A stretch of 64,000 nt of DNA, from assembly GCA_009926135.1 (NCBI GenBank), contig RFPL01000005.1, positions 62,001 through 126,000 of the forward strand. The letters run 5' to 3'. Of this stretch, positions 27,357-35,706 are shown piece after piece. The DNA comes from Sphingomonadaceae bacterium. Lineage in GTDB: Bacteria; Pseudomonadota; Alphaproteobacteria; Sphingomonadales; Sphingomonadaceae. Every line of letters starts with the position of its first letter. Positions within the stretch are counted from its first letter, which is position 1. Under the pieces are notes generated by a model. It was not told where the DNA came from, did not search any database, and worked only from the letters and a program-made list of their open reading frames with translations. Made by a program: the position numbers and the translations under genes.

Positions 27357-28133
27357 ATGAAACTGCAGGGCAAGATCGCGGCAATCACCGGCGGCACGGC
27401 AGGCCTGGGGCGCGGCATGGCCGAGGCCTTCCTGGCCGAGGGTGCCAGCGTCGCGCTGATGGCGCGCAATGCCGAAAAGGCCGCCAAGGTGCTCGAAGAG
27501 CTGGGCGTGGGCGACCGCGCGATCTTCGTGGCGGGCGACGCGATGAACCAGGCCGATCTTGAGGGCTTTGTCGATGCAACGGTCGCAAACTTTGGCCGGA
27601 TCGATATCCTGGTCAACAATGCCGGCGGCGCGGGCGATCTGCAGCCGATGGTCAACCTGTCAGACGAGGCATTTGACCAGGCGATGAAGTGGAACGTCTA
27701 CTCCACGTTCTGGGCCACCCGCCGCGCGCTGAAGCCGATGCTGGCACAGCAGGACGGGCGGATCATCAACATCTCCTCGATGGAGGGGAAACATGGCAAG
27801 CCGGTGTTCACCGCCTACACCGCCGCCAAGCACGCGATCAACGGCATGACCAAGTCGCTCGCCCGCGAGGTCGGTACCGATGGCATCACCGTCAATGCGA
27901 TCTGCCCGGGCCTGGTCATCACCGACATCATCAAGGACAACGGGCCCGCAGTCGCTGCAACCATGGGCATGACGCTGGACGAGATGATCGCTCATTTCTC
28001 CCAGGAATCAGCGATCAAGCGGCCCAACAAGGTCGAGGAGATCGCCGCGGTTGCCGTGCTGCTGGCGTCCGAAGCTGGCGCCGGGATCACCGGCGCCATG
28101 ATCAGCGTGGACGGCGGCACCGCCCAGTACTGA
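27357..28133 (+). CDS. SDR-family oxidoreductase (1 of 6)
   Basis: A 258-residue classical short-chain dehydrogenase. Seen: cofactor motif GGTAGLGRG (TGxxxGxG type), NNAGG, catalytic Ser in INISSMEG and YTAAK, and a C-terminal ISVDGG. It would oxidise a secondary alcohol or reduce a ketone with NAD(P). The start at 27357 is preceded by AAAGGAG. It is divergent from the KstD-like flavoprotein and convergent with SDR 2 at 28154. Confidence 0.93.
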   Translation: MKLQGKIAAITGGTAGLGRGMAEAFLAEGASVALMARNAEKAAKVLEELGVGDRAIFVAGDAMNQADLEGFVDATVANFGRIDILVNNAGGAGDLQPMVNLSDEAFDQAMKWNVYSTFWATRRALKPMLAQQDGRIINISSMEGKHGKPVFTAYTAAKHAINGMTKSLAREVGTDGITVNAICPGLVITDIIKDNGPAVAATMGMTLDEMIAHFSQESAIKRPNKVEEIAAVAVLLASEAGAGITGAMISVDGGTAQY

Positions 28134-28139
28134 CCATCC

Positions 28140-28174
28140 GCGAAGCTGCCGGACTAGTTGCCCTGCAGCTTCGC
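28140..28174. other. Convergent inverted repeat between two SDR genes
   Basis: A 9-bp perfect inverted repeat (28140-28148 with 28166-28174) overlaps the end of the minus-strand SDR. It has no T-run. It may act as a weak bidirectional transcription barrier. Confidence 0.35.
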
Positions 28175-28966
28175 CATTGCGGCACCGACCGAGCGTTCAA
28201 TGTCGCTCGCCTGCGGATTGCCGCGCAGAGTGAGGCCGCCATTCGGCTGGATGTTCTGCCCAGTCAGGAAGGCCTCGTCGGTGCAGAGCCACAGGCAAGC
28301 GTTGGCCACATCCTCTGACGTATTGAGCCGACCCAGCGGATAGCGCGGCAGGAAGGCATCGACCAGGCCGGGCACGCCAAAGGATTGCTCGGTCATCGGC
28401 GATTCAGTGAAGGCCGGGGAGACCGTGTTGGCCTTGATCCCGTACTGCCCATAATCGTTGGCCACGCAGCGGATCAGCGCCTCGGTCCCGGCCTTGGTGC
28501 CGATATAGGCCGCATGGTTGTTGATCACCGCCTGGGTGGTGGCCGACGAGAGCGAGATCAACGAACCGCCGCTGGGCGACTGCGCGATCATCCGCTCGAC
28601 AAAGGCCTGCAGGAAGTGGTGCACGCCCTTGAACTGCAGGTCGACAATCTGGTCGAGCTGTTCCTCGGTCGTGTCGATCAGGCTGGCGAGCAGCCCCCAG
28701 CCCGAGGCGTTGATTGCGGCATCGACCCGGCCCATCTTGGCCACCGCAGCGTCCGCCAGCGCCTGGACCTCGGCCCGCTTGGTAATATCGCAGAGCGCAT
28801 AGTGTCCGCCGATTTCGGCCGCGAGTTCCTTCAGCGGACCTGCCTTGCGGCCGGCCACCATCACCTCGGCCCCCTCGCGCGCGAACAGGCGGGCGATCGT
28901 CTGGCCCATGTTATTCTTCGATGCGGCGCCCAGAACCACCGCTTTCTTGCCTGCCAACCGGCCCAT
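28154..28966 (-). CDS. SDR-family oxidoreductase (2 of 6)
   Basis: A 270-residue SDR with a slightly unusual cofactor loop (GAASKNNMGQ, similar in spacing to enoyl-reductase-like SDRs), an INASG segment in place of NNAG, LISLSSATT and the active-site YIGTK. The C-terminus carries QNIQPNGGLTLRG in place of the usual VDGG. This combination suggests a divergent subfamily, possibly acting on a cyclic or CoA-linked ketone. It is divergent from the NTF2-like gene at 29093, across a promoter region with clear symmetry. Confidence 0.9.
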   Translation of the reverse strand: MGRLAGKKAVVLGAASKNNMGQTIARLFAREGAEVMVAGRKAGPLKELAAEIGGHYALCDITKRAEVQALADAAVAKMGRVDAAINASGWGLLASLIDTTEEQLDQIVDLQFKGVHHFLQAFVERMIAQSPSGGSLISLSSATTQAVINNHAAYIGTKAGTEALIRCVANDYGQYGIKANTVSPAFTESPMTEQSFGVPGLVDAFLPRYPLGRLNTSEDVANACLWLCTDEAFLTGQNIQPNGGLTLRGNPQASDIERSVGAAMAKLQGN

Positions 28967-28994
28967 CGCATCGTTCCCTTTTCTTGTGTTGGCC

Positions 28995-29072
28995 GGGTTC
29001 TACCGCTGAACGCTCGTCCGCGCCCTTCCCAAAAATGGGCATTGTCGCGCCTGCCCCTCCCCGCCGATAGCA
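28995..29072. promoter_or_regulatory. Symmetric divergent promoter region with central CCCAAAAATGGG
   Basis: A central CCCAAAAATGGG (29028-29039, CCCA/TGGG inverted repeat) lies about 35 nt from GGGTTCTA (28995-29002, TAGAACCC for the minus gene) and about 37 nt from TAGCA (29068-29072, plus gene). The same arrangement recurs at 50553-50626. I infer an activator or repressor site between two -10-like elements. Transcription starts are unknown. Confidence 0.4.
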
Positions 29073-29092
29073 TGGGCGAAGGAGAGGCCAGA

Positions 29093-29512
29093 ATGTTCAG
29101 CGGACCACTGGAAGATCGCGTCGCGATCCAGGAGCTTAATGGGACTTACGCCGATGGGGTGGTGCGGGCCGATGCCGACACCTGGGGCACGGTCTGGGCT
29201 GACGATGCCTATTGGAACCTGATGGGCATGGAAGTGAGTGGCAAGGACGCCATCGTGACCATGTGGAAGGGCGCGATGGGCGGGCTGGAGGCGGTCAGCT
29301 TTCACTGCGTGCCCTGCATGATTGCGGTCGATGGAGACCGGGCGACTTCCCGCGTCCAGACCCAGGAAATCATGCTGACCAAGGAAGGCAAGACCCGCGT
29401 GATCGGGGGCCTCTACGAAGACGAGCTGGCCCGCCGCAATGGCGCCTGGGTCTTCACCAGCCGCAAGTTCCGCATTGTTGCCGAATACAATCCCGAAGGA
29501 GCAAGCCACTGA
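29093..29512 (+). CDS. NTF2/SnoaL-like domain protein (4 of 5)
   Basis: A 139-residue protein; ATG at 29093 follows GGAGAGG. The entry helix DRVAIQELNGTYADGVVRADADTWGTVWADDAYWNLMG matches the SnoaL-like group, and VIGGLYEDELARRNGAWVFTSRKF is the usual terminal strand pair. The stop overlaps the next start by 1 nt (TGATG), so it is translationally coupled to the ABM-domain gene. The pair could form a small isomerase or oxygenase step. The reaction is unknown. Confidence 0.8.
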   Translation: MFSGPLEDRVAIQELNGTYADGVVRADADTWGTVWADDAYWNLMGMEVSGKDAIVTMWKGAMGGLEAVSFHCVPCMIAVDGDRATSRVQTQEIMLTKEGKTRVIGGLYEDELARRNGAWVFTSRKFRIVAEYNPEGASH

Positions 29513-29853
29513 TGGCCAAGATCGTCATTTCCGCCCAGATCGACCTGGACCCCGCCAAGCGCGACGAGGCGCTGCGCACTGCCCAGCCGTGGATCGACGG
29601 CGCGCTGAGCCAGCCCGGCTGCATCCACTATGACTGGAGCGCCGATCTCAACAACCCGAGCCGCGTCAACGTGTTCGAAGAGTGGGAAAGCGAGGACTCG
29701 CTCGCGGCCCATTTCGCCGGCCCGCAATATGCCGGGATGCTGGGCCATATCGGCCAGTCTGGCCTGATCGGCGCCGTCAGCCGCAAGTACCGCGTCGATG
29801 CCGAAGGCCCGGTCTATGGCGAAAACGGCAAGCCGACCGAAAAGTTCGCCTAA
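29512..29853 (+). CDS. ABM-domain (antibiotic biosynthesis monooxygenase-like) protein
   Basis: A 113-residue dimeric ferredoxin-like fold protein. Landmarks: ISAQIDLDPAKRDEALRTAQPWIDGALSQPGCIHYDWSADL and FEEWESEDSLAAHFAGPQY, as in YgiN-type quinol monooxygenases and related decarboxylases. Members act on quinols or polyketides without cofactor, or are simply small accessory enzymes. It is coupled to the upstream NTF2-like gene. Confidence 0.85.
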   Translation: MAKIVISAQIDLDPAKRDEALRTAQPWIDGALSQPGCIHYDWSADLNNPSRVNVFEEWESEDSLAAHFAGPQYAGMLGHIGQSGLIGAVSRKYRVDAEGPVYGENGKPTEKFA

Positions 29854-29869
29854 GCCGGCACTGTCCTCT

Positions 29870-29900
29870 CCGTCACCCCCGACTTGACCAGGGGTGACGG
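29870..29900. repeat. Intergenic palindrome with 10-bp arms
   Basis: The perfect 10-bp arms CCGTCACCCC (29870-29879) and GGGGTGACGG (29891-29900) flank an 11-nt loop, between convergent genes. The text resembles a short interspersed palindromic element I associate with sphingomonad intergenic regions. Only this copy is seen here. No T-run follows, but it may still work as a terminator or RNA stabiliser. Confidence 0.5.
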
Positions 29901-29914
29901 TTGGAGGCGCGGCG

Positions 29915-30916
29915 CTACAGCGCCAGCAGTTGCTTGCCGCGATTGGCGCCGACGAACAGGCGCTTGAGCGTGTCGGGCGCATTCTCGAAGCCGTGCTGGA
30001 TGTCTTCCTGGTAGGCCAGGCTGCCATCCTTGACGAAGCCTTCCAGCCGCTTGCGGATCTGCGGGAACTCGGCCGCCCAGTCGAGCACGATGAAGCCCGC
30101 CATGGTGCCGCGCCGGAACACCAGGTTGAAGTAGTTCTGCGGGCCGGCGGGCAGTGTGCCGGTCTCGTACCGGCTGATCCCGCCGCAGATCACCACGCGC
30201 GCGCCGGTGGCGATCTGGCTGAGCATATCGTTGAGGATCGATCCGCCGACATTGTCGAAGATCACGTCGACCCCGCGCGGGCAGTGCTCCTTGATCTGGT
30301 CGCGTACTGACCCCGCCTTGTAGTCAATCGCCGCGTCATAGCCCGCTTCGCGGACCAGCCATTCGCACTTGTCCTTGCCGCCAGCAATGCCGACCACGCG
30401 GCAGCCGGCGATCTTGGCAAGCTGGCCGACGATCGAGCCGGTCGCCCCGGCCGCGCCGGACACCAGCACCGTATCGCCCGCCACCGGCTTGCCCACCTTG
30501 AACAGCCCGCAATAGGCGGTGACGCCGGTGGTGCCGAGCACCGAGAGCACGGCAGTGGGCGGCAGATCGGTTTCGACCTTCGACAGCCCTTCGCCGCCCG
30601 ACACAAAGTGATCAGTCCAGCCAACTGAACCGAAGACCATGTCGCCCGGGGCAAACCGGCCGCCATTGCTGGCCAGAACCTCGGCGATCACACTGCCGCG
30701 CATGACCTCACCAATCGCCATCGGCGCGACATAGTCGGCGATGTTTTCCATCCAGCCCTTCTGCGCCGGGTCAAAGCCCAGGTAGCGGGTCTTGAACAGC
30801 ATTTCGCCGGGACCGGGATCGGGCAGCTGGACTTCGGCGAACTTGAAATCGCTGTCTTCGATCCCGCGGCCACGGGGGTGGCCATTGAGCAGCCATTGGC
30901 GAGCGGTAGTGGGCAT
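29915..30916 (-). CDS. NADP-dependent MDR oxidoreductase (3 of 4)
   Basis: A 333-residue zinc-free MDR reductase. The start at 30916 (MPTTARQWLLNGHPRG) is preceded by CAGGAG. Seen: TRYLGFDPAQKGWM, VLVSGAAGATGSIVGQLA, IAGGKDKCEWL and IFDNVGGSILNDM. It would reduce an enone or quinone C=C with NADPH. It lies 14 nt downstream of the carotenoid-oxygenase-family gene on the minus strand, so it likely processes an enal or enone product of that cleavage enzyme. Confidence 0.93.
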   Translation of the reverse strand: MPTTARQWLLNGHPRGRGIEDSDFKFAEVQLPDPGPGEMLFKTRYLGFDPAQKGWMENIADYVAPMAIGEVMRGSVIAEVLASNGGRFAPGDMVFGSVGWTDHFVSGGEGLSKVETDLPPTAVLSVLGTTGVTAYCGLFKVGKPVAGDTVLVSGAAGATGSIVGQLAKIAGCRVVGIAGGKDKCEWLVREAGYDAAIDYKAGSVRDQIKEHCPRGVDVIFDNVGGSILNDMLSQIATGARVVICGGISRYETGTLPAGPQNYFNLVFRRGTMAGFIVLDWAAEFPQIRKRLEGFVKDGSLAYQEDIQHGFENAPDTLKRLFVGANRGKQLLAL

Positions 30917-30930
30917 AAGATTACTCCTGG

Positions 30931-32385
30931 TCAGGCAGAGCCATAGGCGCCGCGATAAAGCGCGCTGTCGGCCGCATAGAAATTGCAGTGGAAGCCCGAA
31001 GGCACGCGGAACGGAATTTCGACCGTGCAAAGCGGCCCGGCAGCGATGTTCTTCGCATTGAAGACAGCCAGTTCGCTGCCCGGAGCATTGGCCCGGTGGA
31101 CCAGCGTCATGGCATAGCCATCGGCCTCGTCAGTGCCGCCAAGGCGCGGGGCGAAGATCAACTCACCCGCCGAAGCGCCATCGCCGAAGTGATAGATGTC
31201 CTCAGCGCCACTCTCAGTATCGAAGCGCAGCACAGCGTCCATCCCGTCGGCCCGGCCATCGCGCGAATGAAGGTTGATGTTGCCGAAGGCCTGGCGCGAG
31301 GCGCGGGTCATCAGCCGGTCATCGGGCCGCGGGAACTGGATGTCGCGCTCGTTCAGCGTCTCTTCCTTGATCCAGGCGGTGTCGGCCTTCGGATCGATCG
31401 TCCAGCGTCGCAGGCTTTGCAGCGTTTCGGCATGGGTGCGGCGAACGCCATCCTGGTTGGGGAACAGCGCGGTGCCATTGGCCGCGGCGACGTCTGCCAC
31501 GATCCGGCCCTGCTCGTCTTCCCAGACGTTGCATTCGTGAAACATGTGGCGCGGATCGTATTCGAACCAGCGCACGTCGTCCGCCGTGCCATTGCGCGGC
31601 ATGATCGCCAGCTTGGTCGGCCGGCCATCGACCCAGGCGGTCATCGGCCCGCCGGACATATAGCGCGAAAGGTCGCTGTCGATCGGGATGATCGGGAAGA
31701 CCACCCAGTTCTGCGTGACGAAGAAGGTGTGGATCAGCGCGTGGTGCGGCACCTTGATCCGTTCCGCCTTGCGGACCGAGCCATCGGGACCGATCACGTC
31801 ATAGCGAATCTCAGGCTCGCCCATCGGGCCATTGATCGAAGCGCCGATGTTGATCAGTTCACCGGTGAAGTGATCGACCTTGGGGTGGGCGCTGAACGTG
31901 GTGGTGATCGTGCCGCCGTAATCGTGCTCGCCGAGCGTATCCAGGCTACGTGGGTCAAGCTCGACTGCCGGGGCCCCTTCCATCAGCGCCAGTAGTTTGC
32001 CGCCGTGGATGATCACGTTCGTATTGGCGGTGTTGTAGCGCTTGCCCTGGACCGAAGGATCGGCCGTCATCGGATTGCCGAACACCCCGAACAGGCGCTT
32101 GCCAGCAGCCTTCTCCAGTTCGAACTTCTCGGTCCGGACCCAGCGGTTGCGCATCGAAACGCGCCCGTCTTCGATCTGGAAGGCATAGACCATGCCGTCA
32201 CCATCAAACCAGTGATAGTCGCCCTCGCGCGGCGGATGGAGCGGTTCGGGCCCGTTGCGCACGAAGACGCCGGCCAGGTCCTGCGGCAATTCGCCGTGGA
32301 TGATCAGGTCGGGCGCGTCGGCCTCAAACCGCTGGGGGGCGTGGTGGCCTTTCAGGAAGGGGTGGTCGAAGAAAGCTACTGCCAT
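30931..32385 (-). CDS. Carotenoid/lignostilbene-type cleavage dioxygenase
   Basis: A 484-residue non-heme iron dioxygenase of the RPE65/CCD family, which splits an alkene C=C into two carbonyls. All four iron-binding His are visible: His167 (SAHPKVD), His219 (ALIHTFF), His283 (MFHECN) and His466 (GFHCNF). The blade entry FVRNGPEPLHPP and HWFDGDGMVYAF is typical. The start at 32385 removes a leader without a ribosome-binding site. No carotenoid synthesis genes are near, so a stilbene-like or isoprenoid alkene from the catabolic pathway is the likelier substrate. It is divergent from the molybdopterin enzyme. Confidence 0.93.
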   Translation of the reverse strand: MAVAFFDHPFLKGHHAPQRFEADAPDLIIHGELPQDLAGVFVRNGPEPLHPPREGDYHWFDGDGMVYAFQIEDGRVSMRNRWVRTEKFELEKAAGKRLFGVFGNPMTADPSVQGKRYNTANTNVIIHGGKLLALMEGAPAVELDPRSLDTLGEHDYGGTITTTFSAHPKVDHFTGELINIGASINGPMGEPEIRYDVIGPDGSVRKAERIKVPHHALIHTFFVTQNWVVFPIIPIDSDLSRYMSGGPMTAWVDGRPTKLAIMPRNGTADDVRWFEYDPRHMFHECNVWEDEQGRIVADVAAANGTALFPNQDGVRRTHAETLQSLRRWTIDPKADTAWIKEETLNERDIQFPRPDDRLMTRASRQAFGNINLHSRDGRADGMDAVLRFDTESGAEDIYHFGDGASAGELIFAPRLGGTDEADGYAMTLVHRANAPGSELAVFNAKNIAAGPLCTVEIPFRVPSGFHCNFYAADSALYRGAYGSA

Positions 32386-32529
32386 CGCTCGTGGCTCCAA
32401 AAGGGTCCATCCGAGGCGCCTAGTGCCGCAAGCGGCCCCGGGCATCAGCTAGCAAAAGTAACCGGCGCGAATTCGCCGCCAAGGCCGCATAAAGGCGGCA
32501 TTGGATGGGATATTTGCCGGAGCACCGCG

Positions 32530-34674
32530 ATGACCGTCGCTACCCACAAGACGTTCTGCCGTTTCTGTCATGCTAACTGCGCCATGCTGGTCGATGTCGA
32601 GGACGGCAAGGTCAAGGCCGTGCGCGGCGATCCGGATGATCCGGAGTACGGCGGCTATTCCTGCATGAAGGGGCGCGAGCTGCCGGATTCGCACAATGCG
32701 GCGCACCGCCTGCACCACTCGCTGGTGCGCGGCGATGACGGGAACTTCCACGAAACCCCGATGCCCGAAGCTCTGGCCCATGTCGCCAGCGAACTACGCC
32801 GGATCATCGACCAGTACGGGCCGGACAGCGTAGCCGTGTTCATGGGTTCGGGCGGCTTCCAGAACAGCGCGGCCTGGGCTGCCTCCTTCAGCTTTGCGCA
32901 GGCCGTGGGATCAAAGCACTTCTTCACCTCGGTCACGCTCGACCAGCCAGCCAAGGTCTTCACCACCGCCCGCTATGGCAAGTGGGAAGGCGGAGTGAAC
33001 AACTTCTCCGAAGCCGACGTGGCGCTGTTCATCGGCAACAACCCGATCGTCTCGCACTATGCGCCGGTCGGGGGCGTGCCGCCGTTCAGCCCATCCAAGC
33101 GGATTCGTGAACGCAAGAAGGAAGGCCTGAAGCTGATCGTGGCCGATCCGCGGCTGGCCGAAGTGGGCCTGCTGGCCGACATCTACCTGCCGGTAAAGCC
33201 GGGTGAGGACCCGGCACTGCTGGCGGGCATGCTCAACGTGATCATCAGCGAAGAGCTCTATGACCGCAACTTTGTTGCCGCCCACGTTGACGGGTTCGAG
33301 GAACTGAAGGCCGCCGTCGCGCTGTTCCCGCCCGATGTCGCGGCCGAACGCGCAGGGGTGGAAAAGGACGAGCTGGTCCGCGCCGCGCGGATGTTCGCTG
33401 GCGGCACCAAGGGCTGCGCCGTGACCGGGACCGGGCCGGAAATGGCTGGCAACGGCACGCTGACCGAATACCTTGCCACCTGCCTCAACACGATCTGCGC
33501 CCGCTTCAAGCAGGAAGGCGAAAAGTCCGGCGCACCGCGCGTGTTCACTTCGCCCCGCGGCAACACCCGCGCGCAGGTGGGTGATCCGGTGCCGTTGTAT
33601 AACGCACCCGGTTCGGCTCGCAGCCGCTTCCGCGGCCTTGGCCAGCTTGGCGTGGAAATGCCCTGTAACGTCATGGCGGACGAAATCCTGACCCCCGGAC
33701 CTGGCCAGATTCGCGCGCTGATCTCGGTCGGCGGTAATCCCGAAGTGGGCTTCCCCAACCAGCTCAAGATGCGCCGCGCGCTCGATGACCTTGAACTGTT
33801 CGTGCAGGTCGATCCGTGGATGAGCGCCAGCGCCAAGCGCGCCGACGTGGTCCTGGCCCCCAAGCAGTGCCTTGAGCGCGAGGATATCTCCAACCTGTCC
33901 GAGTGGTGGCACGAGCGCGCCTATGCCCGCTACACAGAGGCCGTGGCCGAGGCCCCGGGCGACGTGATCGACGAGTACGAGATGTTTTGGCACCTCGCCA
34001 AGCACCTGGGCATCCAGATGCAGCTGATGGGCGGGCCGCTGCCGATGGATGGCGATACTCCGCCGCCCAAGCAGGTGTTCCTCGATCTGATGGCTGCCGG
34101 CTGCCTGGTGCCGCCCAGCCAGGTCCGTCAGGATGTCCAGAAGGCCGGCGGCGCAGCGGTGATCTATGACGATCTCCACCCGCTGGTTGGAGGCGGCGAT
34201 CCCTCGGTCCAGAACCGTTTCACCCTGACCGCTGGCGACATGCCGCGCCAGCTGGAGAAATACAGCGCCGATGCGGCCCGCGCCGCCGGGTTCGATTTCC
34301 GGCTGATCTCGCGCCGGTCGAAGCATCGGTTCAACTCGATCGGTCAGCCGCTCAAGAACCTGGGCCAGAAGGTCACGACCAATCCGGCCTATATCCACCC
34401 GGAAGACATGGCAGTGCGCGGGCTGAAGGATGGCGACATCATCGAGATTTCGTCGGCCCATGCCTCGATCCACGGTGTGGTCGAAGCCAGCGACCGGGTG
34501 CGGCGCGGGCTGATCTCGATGGCCCATGCCTTTGGCGACAGCGAAGCCGGCAAGCACAATGTGCGCGAAATGGGCGGTTCGACGAACCGCCTGACCAGCG
34601 ACGAGGTGGACTTTGACCCGATTACTGGCATGGCGCTGCAAAGCGCAATTCCAGTGCGGATCGCGCCCGCCTGA
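32530..34674 (+). CDS. Molybdopterin-dependent oxidoreductase with one 4Fe-4S cluster
   Basis: A 714-residue protein of the DMSO-reductase superfamily. The N-terminal CxxCxxxC (Cys10, Cys13, Cys17) and Cys45 bind a [4Fe-4S] cluster. No twin-arginine signal is present, so it is cytoplasmic. Later blocks include FIGNNPIVSHYAPVGG and the C-terminal molydopterin-dinucleotide-binding domain with TTNPAYIHPEDM. The metal ligand residue could not be assigned by eye. No electron-transfer subunit is adjacent. It heads the 32.5-43.2 kb operon, 21 nt before an MDR gene. The reaction is unknown; a hydroxylation or dehydrogenation without O2, or a hydration, are options. Confidence 0.9.
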   Translation: MTVATHKTFCRFCHANCAMLVDVEDGKVKAVRGDPDDPEYGGYSCMKGRELPDSHNAAHRLHHSLVRGDDGNFHETPMPEALAHVASELRRIIDQYGPDSVAVFMGSGGFQNSAAWAASFSFAQAVGSKHFFTSVTLDQPAKVFTTARYGKWEGGVNNFSEADVALFIGNNPIVSHYAPVGGVPPFSPSKRIRERKKEGLKLIVADPRLAEVGLLADIYLPVKPGEDPALLAGMLNVIISEELYDRNFVAAHVDGFEELKAAVALFPPDVAAERAGVEKDELVRAARMFAGGTKGCAVTGTGPEMAGNGTLTEYLATCLNTICARFKQEGEKSGAPRVFTSPRGNTRAQVGDPVPLYNAPGSARSRFRGLGQLGVEMPCNVMADEILTPGPGQIRALISVGGNPEVGFPNQLKMRRALDDLELFVQVDPWMSASAKRADVVLAPKQCLEREDISNLSEWWHERAYARYTEAVAEAPGDVIDEYEMFWHLAKHLGIQMQLMGGPLPMDGDTPPPKQVFLDLMAAGCLVPPSQVRQDVQKAGGAAVIYDDLHPLVGGGDPSVQNRFTLTAGDMPRQLEKYSADAARAAGFDFRLISRRSKHRFNSIGQPLKNLGQKVTTNPAYIHPEDMAVRGLKDGDIIEISSAHASIHGVVEASDRVRRGLISMAHAFGDSEAGKHNVREMGGSTNRLTSDEVDFDPITGMALQSAIPVRIAPA

Positions 34675-34695
34675 GCTTCAGACAGAGGACTTCCC

Positions 34696-35706
34696 ATGAC
34701 CCAGAATCGACGTTTCCTGCTGCGGCGCCGCCCGCAGGGTGAGCCGGTGCCCGAGGATTTCGAGCTTGTCACCGAGCCCCTGCCCGAGCTGGCCGATGGG
34801 CAGTTCCTGATCCGCAATCACTATGCCTCGCTCGATCCCGCCATGCGCGGCTGGATGGACGATGCCGATAGCTACATGCCGCCGATCCCGCTTGGCGCGC
34901 CAGTCCGCGCCAGCACCATCGGCGTGGTCGAGGCGAGCAAGGCCGAGGGCTTTGCGCCGGGCCAGTGGGTCATGGGGCTGAACGGGATCGAGGACTATTC
35001 GATTGGAGCGGTCGGCGGCTTTACCCAGCCGATCGATCCGGGCCTGGTTCCCAGCGTGACCAACTATCTCTCGCTGTTCGGCGCCGTGGGCATGACCGCC
35101 TATTTCGGCCTGTTCGAAGTGTGCGAGCCCAACCCCGGTGATACGGTGTTGGTCAGCGGTGCAGCGGGAGCGGTTGGCTCCATCGTTGGCCAGCTGGCCA
35201 AGATCCATGGCTGCAGGACCATCGGCATCGCCGGCGGCGCGGCCAAGTGCGCACGCCTGACCGAGCGTTACGGGTTTGATGTCGCGATCGATTATCGCGG
35301 CAAGGACGAAGCCGCGCTGACGGCCGAGATCGCTGCCGCCGCCCCGAACGGCGTCGACGTGATCTTCGAGAATGTCGGCGGGATCATCCTTGATGCTGGC
35401 CTCATGAACCTCAACATGCACGCACGCGTCGGCCTGTGCGGGCTGATCAGCGAATACAACAGCGCAGAACCAGTCGGCGCGCGCAACCTGTGGCGGCTGA
35501 TCGTCAAGCGCGCTTCGATCCGTGGCCTGCTGGTGGCGGACTATGTCGCCCGCTTTGGCGAAGGTGCGGCGAAGATGGGCGAATGGGCCGCGCAGGGGAA
35601 GATCAACATCGATGAACATATCGATGAGGGGATCGAGAACGCTTATCCCGCGTTCATGCGGCTGTTCAGCGGGTCCAACCAGGGCAAGATGATCCTGAAG
35701 ATCTGA
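34696..35706 (+). CDS. NADP-dependent MDR oxidoreductase (4 of 4)
   Basis: A 336-residue zinc-free MDR reductase with N-terminus MTQNRRFLLRRRPQGEP, RNHYASLDPAMRGWM, VLVSGAAGAVGSIVGQLA, IAGGAAKC and IFENVGGIILDAG. Its intact N-terminus is the reference showing that the gene at 13825 should begin upstream of its first ATG. It is the second gene of the long operon, and its stop overlaps the ThuA-like start by 1 nt (TGATG). Confidence 0.94.
   Translation: MTQNRRFLLRRRPQGEPVPEDFELVTEPLPELADGQFLIRNHYASLDPAMRGWMDDADSYMPPIPLGAPVRASTIGVVEASKAEGFAPGQWVMGLNGIEDYSIGAVGGFTQPIDPGLVPSVTNYLSLFGAVGMTAYFGLFEVCEPNPGDTVLVSGAAGAVGSIVGQLAKIHGCRTIGIAGGAAKCARLTERYGFDVAIDYRGKDEAALTAEIAAAAPNGVDVIFENVGGIILDAGLMNLNMHARVGLCGLISEYNSAEPVGARNLWRLIVKRASIRGLLVADYVARFGEGAAKMGEWAAQGKINIDEHIDEGIENAYPAFMRLFSGSNQGKMILKI

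Noticed and set aside
25794..28133. Apparent 779-aa fusion ending in an SDR
   Set aside because: Only the part from 27357 is real, starting after AAAGGAG; the rest is antisense to the flavoprotein gene.
30931..32385. Carotenoid biosynthesis or degradation locus
   Set aside because: No phytoene synthase, desaturase or cyclase genes are present; only the cleavage-enzyme fold is shared.
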